64,000 bases of DNA from Notolepis coatsorum (Eukaryota > Chordata > Actinopteri > Aulopiformes > Paralepididae). The notes below the pieces were generated by a model. It ran no database searches, had not been told where the DNA came from, and saw only the letters and a list, made by a program, of their open reading frames with translations. Location of the stretch: NCBI GenBank assembly GCA_963971535.1, contig OZ020590.1:151456034-151520033 (forward strand), read 5' to 3'. This document shows positions 32,948 through 45,323 of this stretch, piece after piece; position 1 is the stretch's first letter; every line of letters begins with the position of its first letter. The position numbers and the translations under genes are program-made.

Positions 32948-33553
32948 AAATGGGCCTGGTGTACAAGATACACTACACCACTAAGGTACCCATGTACATG
33001 TCGAAATACTTCCCAAAGGTCAGTGAATACCACGCCCACAACACCAGAGGGAGCTCCACAAATCATGTTCAACCGAGATTCGGCTCAAACAAGGGACTAA
33101 ACACGTTTCGCAATTATGCCACAACAATGTGGAACGCCCTACCCACAGCCGTAAAGGAACGTGAATCACTACCCACCTTCAAAACCGCCCTCAAAGAGCA
33201 CCTACGGGAGACTGCAATTATAAACTGGCAACTGTAAATGTCCAAACCCCCCCACCCACCCACCCCCTCCTAATGTACAGTCTCCTCCCCACCGTATGTA
33301 TATATTTTCTTTTAGGATCTCTGGGTAACAGTACTGTATATTTGCATATCGTATATGTCACAAATGTAACAGTACTATATACCTGTATGTCCCTATGTCA
33401 TAAATATCATGAATTGAAAATGGGGGACCCTGATGTAAACAAGATGAAAGTCTTTCTCTGGTCTGCATCCCCTTAACAATTGTGTCTATTGAGTCGTACT
33501 GTATTGTACCCATTCTGCAATCTGTTATAATAATAAAGTTTTCATTCATTCAT
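32948..33553 (+). mobile_element. LINE-A 3' end, start of unit 2
   Basis: Near-identical to 1573-2178, including the same left junction and filler. It marks the beginning of duplication unit 2. Confidence 0.9.
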
Positions 33554-34160
33554 ACTACTGAGCAATAGTGCTAATCAGATGTATGTACAGAGTTGTTGTA
33601 TTATTATTATATCACTTTTTCTTGTTATATTGTCTTGTGTTAGACAATTATTTTACTTGCTTGAATTTACCGCAAAGTCAAGACAGCCATCCATCAAGTC
33701 ATGTCGGGTCTCAAAGAAAGGCGGAAACACGTCACCGGATATTAAGTGGGAAACAAGTCTTGTGAGACTAAATAATTGCACAAGCAAAAAAAAATCATGC
33801 GCCACTCATATTATCTATATAAACCCATATGAAATACAATCCTGAGTATTATTATTAATATGCAAAAATAAACGTATAAAATTGTAAGCGAATATAACTA
33901 TATTAACCAACTGTTAACCATAGCTGCATTTACATATATCCACATCTGTCTGTACATACCTGCATATAATCCTTTGTATATCTGTAGATACTAGCCTCTA
34001 TCTATCTATACATTTTGTACATGTCCCTTACCTACTCTTACTAGTTACGCTGCTGGCCAGTATGACTTACTACCATAGTGTCTTTATACCTGTATCACTG
34101 TACATATTAATACTTAATACTACAACTCTGTACATACATCTGATTAGCACTAATACTAAT
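33554..34160. other. Duplication flank, unit 2
   Basis: No gene. It matches 5725-6418 then 12493-13198, with ~290 bp deleted near 33600. Positions 33965-33990 preserve the empty site of the LTR retrotransposon of unit 1. Confidence 0.78.
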
Positions 34161-34290
34161 CAGTGGCTCGGGAGGTAGAGCAGTCATCTGGTAATCTGGA
34201 GGTTCCCAGTTCGATTCCCCTTCTCCCGGGCAGCGTGTCGAAGTGTCCTTGAGCAAGACACTTAACCCCTAACTTAACCCCATTGCAGTA
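34161..34290 (+). mobile_element. tRNA-derived SINE, unit 2 copy
   Basis: Same SINE as 13199-13330, with the A-box and B-box intact. Confidence 0.85.
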
Positions 34291-34410
34291 GTCGAGGGAG
34301 GAGAGACGTGACTGTTGATTGGACGAGGAGTTGGGTGGCTTCATTTGTCAGCAAGGGGCGGATCCTTCTGCTGTTGCTCAGGAGGAACATTCCATGCAGG
34401 GCAGGGATAC

Positions 34411-35275
34411 AAACTGGTCAGACTACTGCTTGACCTTACTCCTAGAACCCACCTCACCCCTGCCCACTTTGACAACCTAGGATGGCTTAGAGTAGACGAC
34501 AGAGTACAGCAACTTGCAATGGGCCTGGTCTACAAGATACACTACACGACTAAAGTACCGGGGTGCCCATGTCCATGTCAAAATACTTCCCAAAGGCCAG
34601 TGAATACCACGATCACAACACCAGAGGGAGCTCCACAAATCATGTCAAACCCAGATTCGGCTCAAACAAGGGACTAAACACGTTTCGCAATTATGCCACA
34701 TCAATGTGGAACGCCCTACCCACAGCTGTAAAGGAATGTGAATCACAACCCACTTTCAAAGAGCACCTACGGGAGACTGCAGTTGGAAACTGGCCCCTGT
34801 AAATGTCTAAACCCAACCCCCTCCAATGTACAGTAAATGTCCTAACCCAATAATACACAAGACCCTCTTCTTGGGACCAAGTAAGGTTTAGTCGATATTC
34901 CAATGTACAGTTTTGCTTGTAGTTTCCCCCACCCACCTCCAATGTACAGTTCCCCTCCCCCACCTACCCAACCTCCTCCAATGCACAGTTTCTATGTCAA
35001 ATGTATATACTCTCTTTTTTAGACTCTTTTTGTATCACAAACAGTACTGTATTTGTAAATCTGGTATGTCATAAATGTATAGATGTAGCAGTACTGTCTA
35101 TCTGTATGTTGTGTATGTCATATATGTTATGATAAATTGAAAATGGGAGACCCTGATGTAAACAAGACGAAAGTCTTTCTCTGGTCTGCATCCCCTTAAC
35201 AATTATGTGTATTAAGCTGTACTGTATTGTACCCATTCTGCAATCTGTTAATAAAGTTTTCAATCAATCAATCAA
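34411..35275 (+). mobile_element. LINE-A 3' portion, unit 2 copy
   Basis: Counterpart of 13441-14306. It has a small insertion near 34556 that shifts the frame, then the same FRNYATSMWNALP motif, 3' UTR and (AATC)n tail. Confidence 0.9.
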
Positions 35276-35471
35276 TCATACACAGCACACTGAGGCCTAC
35301 AACAAACTGACCGGATCTTCCTTTATTCATTATGTTGATTGTACTGTAGCACTATTTTACTCTGTCCATTCTATTGCATAATTTTACTATCTATTCTATT
35401 CTACTATCGCACTGTATTATTTTACTCTGTCTATTGCTTTTTATTACAGGTTCAAAACTGTCAGGTATTAA

Positions 35472-36358
35472 CACTTTGCGTGCCACTCACGAGATTTCTC
35501 GGATTTTTTATTTTTTTTTGCGATCTGAAAAATTATTGCATCACCCGAGCCTACCCGAGTATAGCCGAGGGGCGCCGGCGATCACTGTGGAAAAAAGCGC
35601 CCCCTGTCGTCTCCCAGATGACATAAGTGATTTTGGAATGGACTCAATGAAAATGAATGGGGAAAAAAATCCGGTACTCCACATTTTTCAGTTCACTGAT
35701 CCAGCCGGGGTTACCACAGTTCATTCTGGAACCTCAGATCCCCGTTGATCATGGAGATATACAGTATCGCGTTGGATCCATACACGTATCGATTTTTCAA
35801 ATGGTGATCAGGAATTGGAATATACCAGTTGGATACCATCTGATGTCAGGTAAGAACTCTATGTTATCAGTGTTAGGATAATCAGAGTAAGTTTGATGAA
35901 GTTATAAGCTGTTTTGTGAAATGTCCTCTTTCGGTTTCACTGTAAAAGTCTGTGAGGAAATCAACGGAGCGATTATCAGTGCACGGCCGTAATGTGCTTG
36001 CGTGCACGTATAATATTGATCATCTAGCGTTTATTTGAAAACGATTCATAAAAAGGCAGACGAATATCAACGTTGTGGAATATTCCACTAAAAGACGATT
36101 TTCATAGAATGCTCCAGAATGAGCAGTTTTTTATATCAAAACGGGGGCTTTTCTAACTGCTCTGAAACGGAAACGACGCGATAAAAAAACAATCTGCCTC
36201 CACAGCACTGACTGGAAAATAGTATTTGATAATGCGATGGGCAGATTAGACACATAGCCATAATTTAAAACATAGATTAGGCGATATTAACGTTAACATT
36301 GGCGCCGATGGTGGCATTCAGCCGGTAAAACGGAAAACCAGGCGTGGCGCTCAAAGTG
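35472..36358. mobile_element. piggyBac-like element carrying the shared exon-like core
   Basis: 887 bp. Inverted ends CACTTTGCGTGCCAC and CACTTTGAGCGCCAC, flanked by TTAA at 35468-35471 and 36359-36362. Unit 1 has the single unoccupied TTAA at about 14500 with matching flanks. Interior 35678-36343 is homologous to the core of the hAT at 29889-31001. In this copy the exon-like segment (35751-35849, ending CAG/GTAAGA) is frameshifted. No transposase. Confidence 0.93.
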
Positions 36359-36424
36359 TTAAACTGTGTGGGTATCAAACAAAAGACTGTCAGGCTTTAA
36401 AACTGTGTAGGAACCAGGCCTAGA

Positions 36425-36550
36425 ACTGCACCCTGAGGGAACTGCACTCTGAGAGGGAACTGCACCCTGAGAGGGAACTGCACCCTGAGAGGGAACTGCA
36501 CCCTGAGAGGGAACTGCACCCTGAGAGGGAACTGCACTCTGAGAGGGAGG
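36425..36550. repeat. 18-bp minisatellite, unit 2
   Basis: About seven tandem copies of GAACTGCACCCTGAGAGG-type units, the same array as 14570-14692 with more homogeneous units. Absent from unit 3. Confidence 0.88.
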
Positions 36551-37075
36551 TTCGAAAGGGTCAAAGTGGGTATAAGACAGGAGGGAAGACTGTCAAGTTT
36601 TAAACTGTGGATACCAAACAGAGAAGGTAAAGACGACTTTGAACAGTAATCCAGAACTATTTTATTGCACTGTAAAAAAAAAAATACAAATAATAATTTG
36701 CATGGAATAGCGCACAAACTAAAGTATGTAGAAATTAACTGGTTAGTCAGTCTTGGACTATAAACAATGCCTGTCAAATGAGCCATGCTATTGTCTCCAT
36801 AGCTATAATACAGAACACACGATGGGTCCGCAAACATCGCTAAAATGGTCAATAACGCTGGCGCCATTGAGTAAAGATGGGAAAAGAGCGTGGCGGTCAT
36901 GAGTTAACAGGGACGGGGTTGAATGTGAACTAGATGAGGGAGGGAGGGACGTGAGTTTGTTTCTTCTCTGGTGTGAATCCTCATGTATGTCTTTATATAT
37001 GCCTTCCAGGTAAATCCTTTCCCACAAACTTCACGACTAAATGTTTTCCCCGAGTATGAGTTTTGATATGTACTT
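36551..37075 (-). other. Zinc finger 3' tail and shared flank, unit 2
   Basis: The minus strand from 37075 to about 36985 carries the remnant fingers seen in unit 1 (GAKRDLK, CGKGFTWKAYIK), here out of frame. The rest is non-coding flank also found at 14700-15138 and 49816-50130. Confidence 0.65.
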
Positions 37076-39144
37076 TTAAGTCACGTTTTGCACCAAATAT
37101 TTTATCACACAGTGTGCAACTATAGGGCCAGTATGGCTTCTCATGTGACTATTCAGGTCTCCCTGTCTAGTATATCTTTTAGGACACAGTGTGCAACTAT
37201 AGGGCTTTTCCCCAGTATGGCTTCTCATGTGTCTATTCAGGTCTCCCTGTGTAATATATCTTTTAGGACACAGTGTGCAACTATAGGGCTTTTCCCCAGT
37301 ATGGCTTCTCATGTGAATATTCAGCTCTCCCCGTGTAATATATTTTTTAGGACACAGGGTGCAACTATAGGGCTTTTCCCCAGTATGGCTTCTCATGTGA
37401 ATATTCAGGTCTCCCCGTTTAATATATCTTTTAGGACACAGTGTGCAACTATAGGGCTTATCCCCAGTATGGCGTGTCATGTGAATATTCAGCTCTCCCC
37501 GTGTAATATATTTTTTAGGACACAGGGTGCAACTATAGGGCTTTTCCCCAGTATGGCGTGTCATGTGAATATTCAGCTCTCCCCGTTTAATACATCTTTT
37601 AGGACACAGTGTGCAACTATAGGGCTTTTCCCCAGTATGGCGTCTTATATGGTCTTTTAGGTGAGATTTTACACTAAATCTTTTAGGACACAGTGTGCAA
37701 CTATAGGGCTTTTCCCCAGTATGGCTTCTCATGTGTACTTTTAGGTTAGATTTTACACTAAATATTTTAGGACACAGTGTGCAACTATAGGGCTTGTCCC
37801 CAGTGTGGCTTCTCATATGTTCTTCCAAGAGTCTAATGGTAGTACATTTCTTGCCACAAACAGTACATGTCATGTGAGTTTGAAAGTGAAGTTTTAAGCT
37901 CTCTGTGGGTTCTAAATGTTTTCCACACAAACCACAGTCACTAAGATGGACTTTAAGATGGGGCATTAAAGCTTTCCTATTAGGAAAACATTTCCCACAC
38001 ACTTTACAGCTCCAGGTCTCACATGGTATTTGGTTTGATAATTTCACCTCATGGGATGAAACCACAGAGCTCTTGAACTGGTTGCTGTTAGACAAACTCT
38101 GTCCTTTGTTTTTCTGTGTCTTCTTTGATGTCAGTGAGTTTAAACCAGGATGAGGTTCACTAGTCTCCAGCCAATCATCACTGTCATCAGTATCAGTTCC
38201 AGAACAGTCTGAAGAGAGGAGCTGGCCATCTGTAGTTGGTTCTAAATCACCAGCTGGATCTAAGTTACTGACTGGTTCTGATAATCCACAGTCCTCTCCA
38301 TCAGGTTCTGTTTTCATCTGTTCTGTTGAGGTGCTGGCTAGAGGCTCTGTCTCTCTGTTTTCCTCAGTCTGGGTTTGGTTAAACCATGAGGACTGAGGTT
38401 TCTCTTCATCATGTTCACTCTTCACAGGGACAGGGTTGAAAGTGAACTTGATATCAGCCTCCTCCAGACCTTGAAGCTGCTCTCCCTCCCGACTGGTCCA
38501 GAGTTCCTCCTGTTCCTCTTTAATCTGTAGGAGCTCTGGGTCCTGGGTTTGGTTAAACCATGAGGACTGAGGTTTCTCTTCATCATCTTCACTCTTCACA
38601 GGGACAGGGTTGAAAGTGAACTTGATATCAGCCTCCTCCAGACCTTGAAGCTGCTCTCCCTCCTGACTGGTCCAGAGTTCCTCCTGTTCCTCTTTAATCT
38701 GTAGGAGCTCTGGGTCCTGGGTTTGGTTAAACCATGAGGACTGAGGTTTCTCTTCATCATGTTCACTCTTCACAGGGACAGGGTTGAAAGTGAACTTGAT
38801 ACCAGCCTCCTCCAGACCTTGAAGCTGCTCTCCCTCCTGACTGGTCCAGAGTTCCTCCTGTTCCTCTTTCATCTGTGAGAGCTCTGGGTCCTGGGTTTGG
38901 TTAAACCATGAGGACTGAGGTTTCTCTTCATCATCTTCACTCTTCACAGGGACAGGGTTGAATGTGAACTTGATGATATCAGCCTCCTCCAGACCTTGAA
39001 GCTGCTCTCCCTCCGGACCGGTCCAGAGTTCCTCCTGTTCCTCTTTAATCTGTAGGAGCTCTGGCTGCTCCTGGCTCAGACTGGGGCTCCTCTCCTGCTG
39101 TTCAGGGGGAACCTCCTCTTCACAGACAGAGAGCTGTGGGGGGT
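37076..39144 (-). CDS. C2H2 zinc finger protein, unit 2 (3' coding exon)
   Basis: A paralogue of the unit 1 gene with the same layout. The splice acceptor is at 39144/39145, followed by [16 protein letters not shown], four 58-aa acidic modules, a Ser/Asp-rich linker, three divergent fingers and eight YSCTLCPK fingers (eleven complete). A 7-bp deletion after SHTG in the next finger replaces EKPYSC with a short frameshifted tail ending at 37076. The 2-bp lesion that truncates units 1 and 3 is not present here. Fingers differ from unit 1 at putative contact positions (for example [11 protein letters not shown] twice), so DNA preference probably differs. Seen: domains and lesions. Inferred: nuclear repressor or activator role. 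Confidence 0.88.
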
Positions 39145-39222
39145 CTGGAGGGAGGCAGAATAATAACATGAATAGTTGTAATTGCTGTCACCATTGGAAA
39201 GCCACCCATTTTAAGAATTCAC

Positions 39223-39906
39223 ACATGTTCTTCCTGTGCCCCAGGACAGTTCAGTCAGTATGTTCTTCCTGTGCCCCAGGACAGTTCAGTCAGTATGTTC
39301 TTCCTGTGCCCCAGGACAGTTCAGTCAGTATGTTCTCCCTGTGCCCCAGGACAGTTCAGTCAGTATGTTCTTCCTGTGCCCCAGGACAGTTCAGTCAGTA
39401 TGTTCTTCCTGTGCTCCAGGACAGTTCAGTCAGTATGTTCTTCCTGTGCTCCAGGACAGTTCAGTCAGTATGTTCTTCCTGAGGACAGTTCAGTCAGTAT
39501 GTTCTTCCTCAGTATGTACTGACATACTGACTGAACTGTCCTTGAGCACAGGAAGAACATACTGACTGAACTGTCCTGGGGCACAGGAAGAACATACTGA
39601 CTGAACTGTCCTGGAGCACAGGAAGAACATACTGACTGAACTGTCCTCAGGAAGAACATACTGACTGAACTGTCCTGGGGCACAGGAAGAACATACTGAC
39701 TGAACTGTCCTGGAGCACAGGAAGAACATACTGACTGAACTGTCCTGGAGCACAGGAAGAACATACTGACTGAACTGTCCTGGAGCACAGGAAGAACATA
39801 CTGACTGAACTGTCCTGGGGCACAGGAAGAACATACTGACTGAACTGTCCTGGAGCACAGGAAGAACATACTGACTGAACTGTCCTGGAGCACAGGAAGA
39901 ACATAG
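39223..39906. repeat. Palindromic 35-bp minisatellite, unit 2
   Basis: Same inverted arrangement as unit 1, with the turning point at CAGTATGTACTGACATACTG near 39518. The arms are about 290 and 380 bp, so unit numbers differ from unit 1 on both sides. Confidence 0.95.
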
Positions 39907-40160
39907 ATGGTGAAAAAACGAGGTAGTTCACTGTCGGCCGATGATTAAAATTACATAAATGATGCAACATACAGATATATATCATGACATAAATGACATA
40001 CAGGTATACAGTACTGTTACATTTGTGACATACAAGATATGCAAATACACAGTAGTTAAACAGAGATCTTAACAGAAAATATATACATACGAGGGGGAGG
40101 AAACTGTACATTAGCAGGGAGTGGGTGGGTGGGAGGAGACATGTGTATTGTGAATTGTGT
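39907..40160 (-). mobile_element. Diverged LINE-A 3' UTR fragment, unit 2
   Basis: Counterpart of 18602-18860, with a shortened G-rich tract. Confidence 0.6.
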
Positions 40161-40260
40161 ATTGTGAAAGCCAAGGTAGGTGATTCAATAATGTTACTAG
40201 ATCAACTGATCTTTACATTTGAATTTTTTTTCAAATAGTCTACTAGTACAAATGTTTGGA

Positions 40261-40476
40261 TCAAAATGCTGATCGGTACTTTGGTACTTCGTTCAGACGG
40301 GAGAGGAGGAGAGGGGGTGTTTGCCTCCTTTCCTCAGACAATTCTTTGCACTCTTCTCCCTGATTTGTAATAGCTTTTGGCAATCTGAAGTACTCCAAAT
40401 GCTTTTCCCGGTCCGACCGATTAGTACAGCCAAAAACACAACAATAATTGACCCTTTTGAGCAACAATGAACAGGA
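40261..40476 (-). pseudogene. THAP-domain remnant, unit 2
   Basis: Same VNYCCVFGCTNRSDREKHLE start as unit 1. A small indel lets the frame run on to RLNEVPKYRSAF before stopping. The second half of the THAP domain is absent. An open frame continues 5' into the promoter-like region without an ATG at the expected place. Confidence 0.75.
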
Positions 40477-40562
40477 ACAGTTGCGAGTTCGGTTGCGTTG
40501 TAAACATTCAGTATCTCCAAAATGGTCGACTTCCGGTTTGATGACGCGCCGTGAAAACATAA
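40477..40562 (-). promoter_or_regulatory. Promoter-like region of THAP remnant, unit 2
   Basis: Contains ACCGGAAGT (ETS), an adjacent GCGTCA (CRE-like) and CpGs, contiguous here with the THAP frame because the Harbinger element is absent. About 23 bp upstream of it, present in unit 3, are deleted. Confidence 0.45.
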
Positions 40563-40814
40563 GCTACTGTCTAGACATGTGTATGGCTGGGAGCTTTATA
40601 CAATTAAACTCTTACACTAAACCAAAATAAAATCAAAACATTACTTAAAACAGAAATGGTAAACTAGCGCCACCTGCTGAACAGAGCAGGAAATGCCACA
40701 ATGCATAGAGTTAGCAGGTAAATTAATTTACATTGATAAACATAAAATATGCATGGAGCCACATACCTGCAGAAGACACATAAAACAACACCGCTGGAGT
40801 CTTCTGGTCGCTGC

Positions 40815-41210
40815 ACATCTTGCATAACTACATGTACAAAATTAAACAATTCATTAGTTTCTTCACCATAATAACTCATACCTACATGTACAAAATTAAA
40901 CACTTCATTAGTTTCTTCACCATAATAACTCATACCTACATGTACTAAATTAAACACTTCATTAGTTTCTTCACCATAATAACTCATACCTACATGTACA
41001 AAATTAAACAATGCATTCGTTTTTTTCACCATAATAACTCATACCTACATGTACTAAATTAAACACTTCATTAGTTTCTTCACCATAATAACTCATACCT
41101 ACATGTACTAAATTAAACAATTCATTCGTTTCTTCACCATAATAACTCATACCTACATGTACAAAATTAAACAATGCATTAGTTTCTTCACCATAATAAT
41201 AATAATAACA
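40815..41210. repeat. 54-bp minisatellite, unit 2
   Basis: About seven units of the array described in unit 1. The minus strand again reads GMSYYGEETNE per unit. Confidence 0.88.
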
Positions 41211-41859
41211 ACTCAAAGAACAGAGATAATGGAATCTGCATGGAATGGCCGTAGCAATCATTGCGACATTTAACCTACCTATAAAACTAGAACTAGTGGT
41301 CAAATGAGCACAAATGTCATAAAACCATGTAATAAAATGAACGCTAAAAATGTGTTACATTTAGCAGAAACGAGTGAAATAAGGAGCTATATTTCAAACG
41401 GAAGCACCTCCCCTCAGCAGAGAGCGGCAACTTCTTCTTCTTTTTGAGGTTTAACGGCGGCCGACCACTTGTTAGGGTATTTGCCGCCATCTACTGGTAT
41501 CCTTTACCTCCTACAAAATCCAATTCCCCTCACCTTCATGGAGTGCAACTGTGACCACTGTGTTCCTGCTCTGCTTGAATAATGGACACGGGAGACAGGA
41601 TGGACGGAGTACTTATTTTCTTTATACTGTCAAGCATAAGAAATATACAATGCCGTCAGACTTAAGCACATCCATGTTGGTAAGTACACACATCTCTCAT
41701 CATTCAGGATAGACTGAGCTATATGAATCAGACATTAGAATATAAAACATTAGAAAATACAACATTAGAATAAAACAATTGACCAAAAACATCACAACAT
41801 ACCTGTCAAGCATAATAAATATACAATGCCGTCAGCCTTAAGCACATCCATGTTGGTAA
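41211..41859. other. Shared flank, unit 2
   Basis: No gene. It matches 22446-23010 in unit 1 and 58926-60130 in unit 3, and includes ~70 bp (41280-41350) deleted from unit 1. Confidence 0.65.
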
Positions 41860-42354
41860 GTATTTTTTTATTTGATTTGAAGTCTTTATTTCGAACATGC
41901 AATGAATACAACAAACAATAACAAAAAAGAAAACATCTCAATCTGCATGTTCGAAAAGGAGTAGGAAGAAGTATACACTTATTTAATCCTACCCCTTTTC
42001 CACTACTCAAATGAGTGTACTATTTTAAACATAAAAAAGAAAAAAAAAAATATATATATATGCAAAACAAAAACTATATATGTATAAAATAAAATAGAAA
42101 ACAAAATAAAAATGTAAACACCCGTGAATATCAAGTCCCTTCCTCATCCCTGTACCTTGTGAACATAATTTCCTTATACATCAGTTTGAATTGTCTCATG
42201 TTTGGACATTGCTTTAGCACCACATTTAGACTGTTCCACAGTTTCACTCCACATATTGAGATGCAGTGTTTTCTCATGGTAGTGTGTACGTTTAGCACTT
42301 TTAAATTGTGTTCTCCCCTCAGATTATAACCCCCCTCCCTATCAAAGAACAATT

Positions 42355-43168
42355 TTTTTTTTTTTAAACTTAAATTTTTTATTAACAGTTTTTAGACAGA
42401 CAGCACTTACAAAAAATAAATAATAAAAAATAAAGAAACTAGCATCACAATAAAAACAAAAAGAAAAAACAGTGCACATAAATATTTACATGGGTATCAC
42501 ATGGTTAGTTGTCTGGTTCCCCTACTGTTGTTTTCTAGGTATTTGATACAAAGGCTGATTGTGTATCTCCCTTAAACAGGCATAAACAGGTAATTCCTAC
42601 TCAAAGATGATAAATGCTGACTAAGGCTTGTATGTGTGATCTGGGTCCAGAGACCCTCCTTGAGCTTCTTTCTTCCCTTATCCTTCGTCCTTTCTTTTTT
42701 TTTCTCTTGTTTATTAACTTTCACTTTGCCTTTTGGTTCACACATACACAAACCACATCATCCCTGAATATTTAATATCAGACCGTTAAACAGACATAAA
42801 TAATAAGGTATAAAAGCATTCAGCAATTGTAATATCCCAAAAACAAAATAGAAAATACTAACTAAAGCACAGGTGTGTGACATGGGTTCATAGACCCTCC
42901 TTGAACATCTTTCCTCCTTTACCCTTCGCCCTCTTGTGTTGCATTTGGTTCTTCCTCTGTGATGTCGTTCTCGTTCCTTTTATAATCCTCCCACTTTCCC
43001 CATCTTTCCCCAAATTTCTCTTCCTGTAACCTCAGCATGTGTGTTATCCTTTCCATATCCTGTATTTCTTCCACTATTCCTACCCATTTTGCTATTGTCG
43101 GTGGGTCTTCCTTGTACCACAGTCTCGTTATTGCTTTTCTGGCCGCTATCAACATTATCTTTATTAAA
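42355..43168 (-). mobile_element. L1 3' fragment nested in the LINE
   Basis: A poly-T run at the left is the poly-A of a minus-strand insert. CAAAGAACAATT is duplicated at 42343-42354 and 43169-43180. The minus strand encodes AARKAITRLWYKEDPPT and MERITHMLRLQEEKFGERWG, the end of an L1 ORF2. Severely 5'-truncated. Confidence 0.88.
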
Positions 43169-44897
43169 CAAAGAACAATTCTTGAATGTTTCTTGGAAGT
43201 GCATGACTTTTTGCTTTATACATTAATTGTGCCGTTTTAAATTCCACAAGATCATTTAACTTCAATGTCTTTGACTCCAGAAACAATATGTTAGTGTGAT
43301 CACGATAACCTGCAATGTGAACTATCCTTATGGCCCTTTTTTGGAGTATAAAAAGTGGTTGTAGTGTAGACTTATAATTGTTTCCCCAGACTTCAGCACA
43401 GTAATTTAAATATGGTAAAACTAGTGAACAGTAGAGAATGTAGAGTGATTTTCTATCCAGTATGTGCTTTACTTTACTCATGACTGAAATGCTTCGTGAG
43501 AGTTTAGATTGGACATGTTTTATGTGAGGTTTCCAACAGATTTTATGGTCTATTATTACACCTAGGAATTTATTTTCATAAACTCTTTCAATAATCACAT
43601 AATTTATTTTAACTTGTACCCGAGTATCCAATCTACAGTTTCCAAACAACATAATTTTAGTTTTGCTCAAGTTCAATGATAATTTGTTTCTATCAAACCA
43701 TTCCTTCAATTTCTTCATTTCAGATGTGATGACCTCTAAAAGCTGCTGGACATTCTCACCAGAAAAAAAAAGATTAGTGTCATCTGCAAATCAAATACAT
43801 TTAAATATATTGGATACTTTACATATCTCGTTAATGTACAAGATGAACAGTTTTGGACCCAACACTGACCCCTGGGGGACACCACAAGCAATGTCCAAAC
43901 ATTAAGATTTATAATCTCTCATTGTCACAAATTGTTGTCTTTTATTTAGATAGCTTCTCACCCAGTCCAATACTACCCCCCTGATCCCATATCTCTCTAA
44001 TTTCCTGATTAATATATCATGATTAATAGTATCAAATGCTTTTTTTAGGTCAATGAATACTCCAGCTACATGTTTTTTTTGATCTATGGAATTTGTGATT
44101 TTTTCAATGAGTTCTATTAACGCAAGTGATGTTGACCGGTGTGTTCTGAATCCATACTGGCTATCGGTGAGTAAATTATGTTTATCAATGAATTTATCTA
44201 ATCTGTTGTTGAAGAGTTTTTCTAATATTTTTGAAAACTGAAAAAGTAGAGAAACAGGCCTATAATTTGTGAAGTGGTGTTTATCTCCAGTCTTGAACAG
44301 AGGTATGACTTTTGCTATTTTCATTTTATTCGGAAATCGACCAGTTTTGAATGATAAATTGCAGATGTGCGTGAGTGGTTTTGAAATCCCACTAATGACA
44401 TTTTTTACTATTTTCATATCTATTTCATTACTGTCTGTAGATGTCTTGTTTTTACATTTATTAGTAGTTTCTATAATTTCATTTTCATCTACCGCTTCCA
44501 GAAACATTGAACTAGGATTTATTTCAATGTAATTGTCTTTTATGTCTTCAGGAGTCACTGGATCTGGGATTTTTCCCACTAATTCTGGTCCAATATTTAC
44601 AAAAAATGTATTAAAGTTGTTAACCACATCATCCATATTGCTAATAGTTTGATCCTTTTCCATAAAATACTGAGGATAGTTTATTTGTCTTGATCCATTC
44701 CTGATAATACCATTTAATATCTTCCAAACACCTTTAATATTATATTTGTTGTTATCTAATATTCTACTATAATGATCCTTCTTACATCTTCTCATAATAT
44801 TAGTCAACTTGTTTTTATATTTCTTATATTTATTTTCTGCCTCTTTAGTTCTATGTTTTATAAATTCTCTATAGTGTATTTTTCTTTTTACATGCAT
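43169..44897 (-). pseudogene. LINE ORF2 (RT) of the unit 2-specific LINE
   Basis: Two frames, 43902-44897 and 43164-43718, cover the linker, RT fingers and palm, thumb and part of the C-terminal domain, with a frameshift at the boundary and at least one in-frame stop near FADD. Typical of the Jockey/CR1/Rex1 group; I do not assign the exact clade. Confidence 0.82.
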
Positions 44898-44989
44898 TCT
44901 GTAATCCCCTTGTGATCCATGGGCTGTCTGAGTGTTTATGTTTACTGCTATATTCTTTTATTGGACAATGTTTGTGATAGTGGAGTTGC

Positions 44990-45128
44990 TCAGTGGCCAA
45001 TGGTGTCAGACTGTGGTTGTACTGGGCAGCTCCCAGGTATGAATGGAACTGTGTGAATGTGAAGCAGGGCGTAGCTGAAAAAGAGCATCTGTGCTCAGCG
45101 AACCTACCCTGGGTAAATAAAGGTTAAA
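44990..45128 (+). mobile_element. SINE body and tail within the LINE
   Basis: GTCAGACTGTGGTTGTACTG and GGGCAGCTCCCAGGTATGAA lead to CTACCCTGGGTAAATAAAGG, a SINE tail of a type mobilised by L2/CR1 LINEs. Its 5' part is the same sequence that was amplified into the 43/44-bp minisatellite at 2677-3084. Confidence 0.65.
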
Positions 45129-45323
45129 CATATAGTAAGTTAAATATAGATAAGAATGTTTCATATGCTTTATCAGTGTCATCCTCTTTATATACTATCT
45201 CCCAATTTTGTAGTAGCAAATCATTTTTGAAAGCGTTCATTGATTCTTCAGTCCTTACTCGTTTAAATTGTAGTTTATTGTCCTGCTTGTTTTCTGTGTA
45301 GTTGTCATAAACTGTAAAAACTG

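Larger units (their letters stand above)
41863..45323 (-). mobile_element. CR1-superfamily LINE with nested L1 and SINE
   Basis: Present only in unit 2, with at most GTA duplicated. The minus strand encodes a pre-RT region (AENKYKKYKNKLTNIMRRCK), RT motifs (VIPLFKTGDKHHFTNYRPVS, GVFIDLKKAFDTINHD), then after a break CGVPQGSVLGP and FADDTNLFF. A C-terminal domain follows and, beyond the nested L1, WNSLNVVLKQCPNMRQFKLM. The tail is GAAATAAAGACTTCAAATC. A frame break near 43902 and a stop before FADD make it defective. Endonuclease sequence is missing. Confidence 0.88.

Noticed and set aside
31817..33553. Classical twin-priming inversion of one LINE
   Set aside because: Both the inverted and direct parts include the same ORF end and 3' UTR, which a single twin-primed cDNA would not duplicate.
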